A stretch of DNA of 64,000 nt from Aphelocoma coerulescens (lineage: Eukaryota > Chordata > Aves > Passeriformes > Corvidae), in the NCBI RefSeq assembly GCF_041296385.1, contig NC_091014.1, positions 52,780,078 to 52,844,077 on the forward strand, read 5' to 3'. Every line of letters begins with the position of its first letter. The first letter of the stretch is position 1. Shown piece after piece: positions 58,001 to 64,000 of this stretch. Both the position numbers and the translations under genes were made by a program. The notes beneath the pieces were generated by a model that saw only the letters and a list, made by a program, of their open reading frames with translations, was not told the DNA's origin and did not search any database.

Positions 58001-61000
58001 ACCACTGCAAAGTGACATTGTCCCTTCTTCTCTCCCCTCCAGTCATGGTGGGTTTTTTGTGGTTTTTTTCTTTCTCCTTCTGCTCACCACATTCATAATT
58101 TTATTTCTCAACCCAGTTTAAGGACCTGTGGTAGGAGAAACAGGAAAGACCCATATCTAGCACTAGGAACACACTCCCACTCACCTGCAGTCAACAAGAC
58201 TTTAAAAAATAAAAGAATAGAACAAGATGCAACAGCTTTGGGGAGGTTTCAGCAATATACATAGAAAGTTCTATGAGTTTACTCCACTTGGTACCAAGGA
58301 TTTAATTCCTTTACCTCAACATATAGAAATACTCATGAGTTTCCATGGAAGAGCCTTATGTTCGAGTTCATTCACATCCCAGAACCTTTTGCGAGTCTGC
58401 AACCATTCAAGATAATCACTTGCACAGGTTTGAATAGGAATATTTTAAGTAATTTTGAGGAACCAGGAAAGCTGGAAAGAGGCCAGAAATCTACCAGTAC
58501 CACACACATCCAAACCATCGGCCGTCACCACCAGACCCTTTTGAATCCCTGGAGGAGAAAAAACAAAGGCCCAATCTCTTACCTCCTTTTGTTCATAGGA
58601 GAACCTACCTTTGCATTTAGATACTTCTCTCCTGCTGGGGTTTGGACTGGCGAAGAGAGCTCCCAAATGTCCATCAAACAGCAATCTTCAGTTAGATAGG
58701 GGTGCGAAACTGAGGAAGAGCCCTTAAAACTCTTCTTTCATACAGCAAAACCGTCAAATAATTAAAACATTTTGGAGAGTATAAGGAAAACTGTTCACTT
58801 ACTTTCCTCAGTTCTAGGACAGGGGAAAATGGAGCAGATGACAATTTATCTGGATAAGAATGCATAGGAGAGGTTGAGATAGCCTCCAGAAGTTCAGGAG
58901 TGCAACTTGCATTCCCATGTTATTGGATTAATAATTAAAGTAGTTGCTTATACTAAACCAGTTCTCCCTCAGTTTACTGGGCTATTTCCTTCTATTTATT
59001 GCTTTCACCCCTGCTTTCTCTCACAGCCTATTTTATTGTATGATTCTATGATTGTCAGTGTTTTTAAACTCAGTCATTAAAACCCAGGTTTACAGGTTTG
59101 CTGAAATGTAGAAATTATCGGGTAATCTTTCCCTTCTACAAATACCCATTTTATTCCATCTTATTTGCATTACCAATCAATATGGAGTGAAGTTCATTTT
59201 GCATCTCCCATTTCTTTGCTCTGAGAACAAAATCTTTGAAATCCCCCTGTAGACTTAAAGGCTGTTAAGATCAAGGGGCTTCTCTGCAGTCCTGCAAGGG
59301 TCTTCAGTGATGTTTTAGGGGAGAGAGGAGTAATCTACACCATGAAAACACCAAGCTCCTGCAAAGGTAAACTGAAGGTTGAAAACTTTGGATATCCTAA
59401 TCCCTAGCAAACATGTACTAGAGGGGATTTCCTTTAAACTCACTTTGGATCTTTTAAACCCGTGAGATATGGGGGAGGCTTCCTCCTGCCAGAATCTGGC
59501 ACTTCTGCCTTGTTCATTACAGTTACAGCTGCCATGAGAAAAGAGTAAAAAACAACCATCATTTGACAGTGAACAGGTTTACAAACACAGCTTTTGGCTG
59601 AACCTTGGATGTTTGTTTGGAAGCTTTTTACTGTGTTTTATAGTCATTCCTCCTTTCCTGACAGGGATGAACAGCTTTCACTCCATTAACTGTATCTCCC
59701 TTGGGTTCTCAGTTCAAGTTAGAAAGAAAGTTCTCAAAGAACTTGGAGGGCACATTTGGGACTCGTGTACAACACAACAGTGGTTTGTTTGCAGTGGCTT
59801 AATTTAAATTGGATTTCACATCAATTCGTTGAACAGCTGAGGAGCCCTGTGTGGACACACTTATTTGCCTTAAGAGTTGTCTAAAATCAGTTCCTAATCA
59901 ATTTAAGCTCCACTGATCAGATTTAAATGTATACTTAAAAGGTCAACACAACCTTTTGAATTGATTTAATGAAATGATATTGAAAACAATGCTTGAGTAA
60001 ACTGGTGCAACTCTCTGTAAAAGCTGTCTGAATTAGCGTAATATGGATTGTCAAAAAATGGAGAAACATCTCTCCCCCTTGAAGTTTGCAAATTCAATCT
60101 CTTGATTGAATGCTAGCAAGATAGAGGCTGATGGATCTCTCCTCTGATGGAGCTTCATATTGATTTTATCATTAGATATACAAAACAAATGCCTAATTCA
60201 GTAATAGGCACGTTTTATGCCTTCCTTTAATGGTGTTGATCTAAACACTACATATATACACTTCAGCTCAAAATCACATATCTTCAATATGAAATTTAAA
60301 AATTCAGGAATGTTTTTGAAATCATGATCTTTAAAAGATTAGAATCTAGGAAGATAGGACCTATGAAAAATTTAGAGAAATAACAGCATGAAAGAATCAC
60401 TTATGTCAGGAGCCTATTTCACTCTTTAACAGGTGCAGATATCCATCATAAATTAAGCCTCATTTGTGCTGAGTGGTTGAATTGCTGAGGAATCAGTTTA
60501 TTGGTATGTGAAATATTTACTATGTATAGCTGGACAGATACCCAGGAATTCTAATGAAACACATTAATGCACAAGAGAGAACATCCTTTCCTCGTAAGAC
60601 TTGAGAAATCGTAAGCTTCTCTCTCAGTATCTTATACAGACCTTTTAAAAACTACCCGACTTGTCCATAGAAATGTATCTAGAATAACTATTAAGAAGGT
60701 CTTTTTTGGTAGAAAATGTTCTCTCTCTTCAGGAGAGCTGCTGTTATAGACGTTAATATCCAAAATAAAACCTGCTTTTATTTAAATTACTTTTTTTTTG
60801 CCCCCTGTGTAGAAATTGCCTTTTTCTTATAGAAAGGTGAGAAACCACGTTACTTTGAACAATTTCAGATGCCCAAAAGAGAAGAGTGATACTGGGATCA
60901 CTTCAAAAAATGCATTAACTTAGAAGTCAATAACTAACATTTGGCTGGGAATTATTTGCGTGTGTTCTTTGAATAAGGAGCGCCATTTACTAAAATAATT

Positions 61001-64000
61001 TATTTAGACAATTCAGCTATGGATTTCTATATCTGTAGAACAACCAAAATAATGGTACAAAGGTAGAAGACACTTCCATTTGCTATCTAAAAGTTTTGGG
61101 TTCCCACCTGTAATATGAGATCTGGGTTTGCTATCTAGAATAATTGATCTTCACGACAAATACAAGCAAGTTAAGCTCTTAGAGTGTTACAATATGCAAG
61201 GAAAAAAAGACATCAACAGCAGGTTTATACAGACAAGAAAAGTTTTGAACAAGTGTAGGCCACGTTCGTTGCAGCTGGGGAGCCACATAAAAAACCCAAC
61301 CAAAATTAGAGAGCAGTAAGAGCCAGTATGAACTGTGCCATATTAAAAAGCTAATACTGAGAGACATGAAAGCTCAAGAGTTTACATGAGCAACCTATAA
61401 AATGCTAATGTAACTAACACCAGGGAACTCTGTAGAAACCATCCCTCTGCAAATTCAAAAGTATATTAAAAAAATCAAATTATTTCCAGGACAAGAAATA
61501 ATACGTGTATACAAATCTGCAAAGTTAAATTTTTTTCTCTCTTTATAATGTACAGGCATATGCGACCAAGATATACATATAATTTTCAAGAATATGTTTC
61601 TCTGAGATGGAAGTGAGTCCTCTGTCCCACCTGATAAAAACTGCCTCTAAGTTCAGGGAGTCTGAACATGAGTACTACAAATGTCATTGAATCCTCTAAA
61701 CCTTGTGGCTATGCAGTGGACTGCTCACACATCTGAAGGACTGCTATAGAATGGCTGTGAACAATATGATTTTTTAACAGATGGTTGTCGCAGTATTTTG
61801 CATGCTTTGTTCATATTACATGGAAAAGAGTAGGTGTGCAAGGCAGAGTATGTATCTGTGTGCTGGCTTTGAATTTACATTGGGGACATTTCAACTTCTG
61901 CATGGTCAGAGAAAGAGTGTATAAAAAAAGGCAACAATTTTTTTTTTCTTTTTTTTTAATTTACCATGAGGCACAGAAAACAGATGGAAAGCCATCAAGG
62001 GTCAAATCTTCCCTTTTTTCCCAAGAAGATACAAACTGGCCATGTAACAAAGGGATGAAGTGTTTCTCCATGAACACTGCACACATTAGGCTAAACCCAT
62101 CACACTAGTTAATTTTAACTAAAATTGCAGAATAAATTAAGAAAGCATACTTTTATTGTAACCTTGAGCATTTTAATTAAAAAGGGAATTGTAGCTTCTG
62201 CCATGAGCACTAGCACATTCACAGAGACGTGCAAGAAAGACCTTGCATTCTCACAAAACGGACATTTCCTTCTGCCTCACAGGCAAAAGCTCACAGGGAG
62301 CCTGTTGCCCCATTACACCCAACCACACAGCCAGAGCCAGTCTCACATGGAGAGTGACCCTTCCAGTAAAAGGGCAGCTGGGAGATTTTTTTTTCTGTTA
62401 TTTGAATGCATCATTAATACTTAATGTTTCAAATACTTGTTAGAGTATGACTGAGAACATCGGTCACTTCCATCAAGACTGGAATTCATGGGAGCAAAAG
62501 TCCTTTACTACAACTAAAACATTGCTGGGATAACACTGGAAACACTTGTTCCTATTTCCACAGGCTCAGCAATACTTCAGCTGGCCTTTTTATGAAGACC
62601 AGCTGAGGGTATGATATGTAATAGCAGCCTGTACAGAAATCACACTTCCAGTCAGAGACTGGAACATGCCAGTTCAAGACTAGTTTAATCTCAACTATTT
62701 ACTTGGGAGATATTATACCTGGGAGCAGTGAAAGGATGCTTTAAAAATATTATATATTAAACAGCTACAAAATTCATTGCAATTCATATTGTTAACTTTT
62801 GTTAATCAGTTCATCTTCTGCCTAAAATGTTACTCTTTAAAAAAATACATTTATTGCATAAAAAAAGCTAGAAATAAAGAATTTACTTCTTCCTTGCCCA
62901 GATTTTTATAATAAAAAATGGTTTTAGTCTTCTGGTTTATGTAACTATTTCAAAGTTGCTGGAAGAGGATATGATATCTGCAACAAGTATAAATTTCAAG
63001 AATGCTTCTATTTTGCCATAAAATAATATTCTATTGAAAAAGTAATACACTTAATAAAGAAGCTAAGGCAAATTGTTGTTCCTTGATGCTGGTGACCTCT
63101 GAAACTTCCTGAAATGGATTAAATATTATCATCAGTCCAGCCACCTCCAGATAAAATGAAATAATGATTTGTATGCAAGCAGGTTACAAGAGACTGAATG
63201 GAAGAGCCCAAAAAGAGAACAAAATAATTACATGACTGGCTTGAGAAGATAGAGGAAAGAATGAATTCATAACAAGCAATAGAGATTACTGTGTGCTCAG
63301 TTTGCAATTGCTCTGTGATTTAGGCACTTCTCTTGAACTAATTACTGAAGAAAGGAATGCTAAGGGTGTATCTGCTTCCCCCTGTTTGAATTGAAAAGGG
63401 AAGTGTGCAGAGAAGCACATGGTGTGTGTACATAGGCTCACAACCCTTCTCCTCCAGGTGTGGAATAATGTTTCACTGAGACATCCTCCTGGTCATTGTC
63501 TGGGGTTGGGACAAGCTGCCTGCATCAGACCTTCCCCAAAATTTTTTCTAGGGCAAATCCAGGTTATGGATCCTGTAAAATGTCACCCCTCTTTTTGACT
63601 ACACTCAGTGGCAGTTTTATCTTCCAGCACACAATCTGAAGCAAGCTTTCCAATGGAAATGTTCTGAAAATACCAGGTGACAGGATGAAAACATCTCTGC
63701 CACAGTATATTTCTGATCTGTTAAATACATTGTAGCTAGATCAATGCAAGTATACCAAGTGGATGGGGAAAAGTTGGAGGTACACAAAATTTGTATTGTG
63801 CCTGTTAGATTTCAAATGTAAAGCAAGAGCAACAAACAGACAATGAGGATTTTAAGGAAAGACCTTTGCTATTGAGGTGGTTAAAGTTATCAAATGTAAC
63901 AGAACACAGACAAGGATGGGCCCTTCCTGAAACACCAGATCCTGAATGCAGAATGTCACCCAAAAGGCAACACCAATTCACAGGATTACTTGGTTCTCTC
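52020..64000. other. Intergenic DNA upstream of RBX1 (no gene recognised)
   Basis: AT-rich sequence with a moderately CpG-containing patch at about 55.55-56.18 kb. I looked for the C-terminal exons of XPNPEP3 (human order: XPNPEP3, RBX1, EP300), in particular the metal-binding aminopeptidase-P core and the GVRIEDDVVV segment, on the minus strand and did not find them. A long XPNPEP3 3' UTR at the right end cannot be excluded. Short direct and inverted repeats occur, but no transposon is clear. Confidence 0.5.
52205..52795 (+). other. Unrecognised 196-codon open frame, divergent from RBX1
   Basis: An ATG-initiated plus-strand frame starts about 440 bp upstream of the RBX1 start codon, just outside the CpG island. 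It has a basic N-terminal third and a hydrophobic stretch near residues 157-175 (FWSVSIVPILLCAYSFF). I recognise no family. It could be a chance frame or lie in a divergent promoter-derived transcript. Codon use gives no clear coding signal by eye. Confidence 0.12.

Noticed and set aside
59034..59057. GTATGATTCTATGATTG, like the terminal repeat unit of CR1
   Set aside because: The adjoining sequence on either side does not resemble a CR1 body, so two imperfect copies of an 8-bp unit are not enough.

Overview
The window is vertebrate nuclear DNA, almost certainly avian. Two genes are recognised by their coding exons, and both are transcribed leftward (minus strand). A 5'-truncated LINE at about 12.75-12.97 kb matches the 3' end of avian CR1 elements. 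The long AT-rich non-coding stretches and two CpG-island promoters also fit. The species cannot be fixed from the sequence.

Layout from left to right. Positions 1-10191 are the first part of intron 1 of EP300 (the p300 lysine acetyltransferase). Coding exon 1 of EP300 is at 10192-10285 and ends at a GT donor after 31 codons plus one base. Right of it lie a long GC-rich 5' leader and a CpG-island promoter, to about 12.75 kb. The leader holds a start-stop element (AUG-UGA, 11071-11076) and a 45-codon Arg-rich upstream ORF (10659-10796). Both appear to have counterparts in the human EP300 leader as I remember it. A CR1 fragment sits exactly at the outer edge of the island. About 28 kb of intergenic DNA follows with no gene I can recognise; it holds an old CR1-like fragment near 23.1-23.7 kb and a few simple repeats.

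RBX1 (RING-box protein 1, the RING subunit of cullin-RING ubiquitin ligases) is complete at about 40.9-51.8 kb. It has five coding exons with consensus splice sites, which join to a 108-residue protein with every zinc ligand present, a short 3' UTR and a clear AATAAA signal. Its promoter is a CpG island (about 51.2-52.0 kb) with an NRF1-type site, Sp1 boxes, a YY1-type box over the start codon and two GGTCACGTGA E-boxes 14 bp apart. From 52.0 to 64.0 kb I find no recognisable gene. XPNPEP3, the neighbour in the human order, is not visible and may lie beyond the right edge.

The gene order (RBX1 upstream of EP300, same strand) matches human 22q13, with a much shorter spacer. The two genes do not form one transcription unit. 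EP300 acetylates histones and transcription factors in the nucleus, and RBX1 drives cullin-based ubiquitin and NEDD8 transfer. The most interesting signal is the structured EP300 leader with its conserved-looking upstream ORFs.
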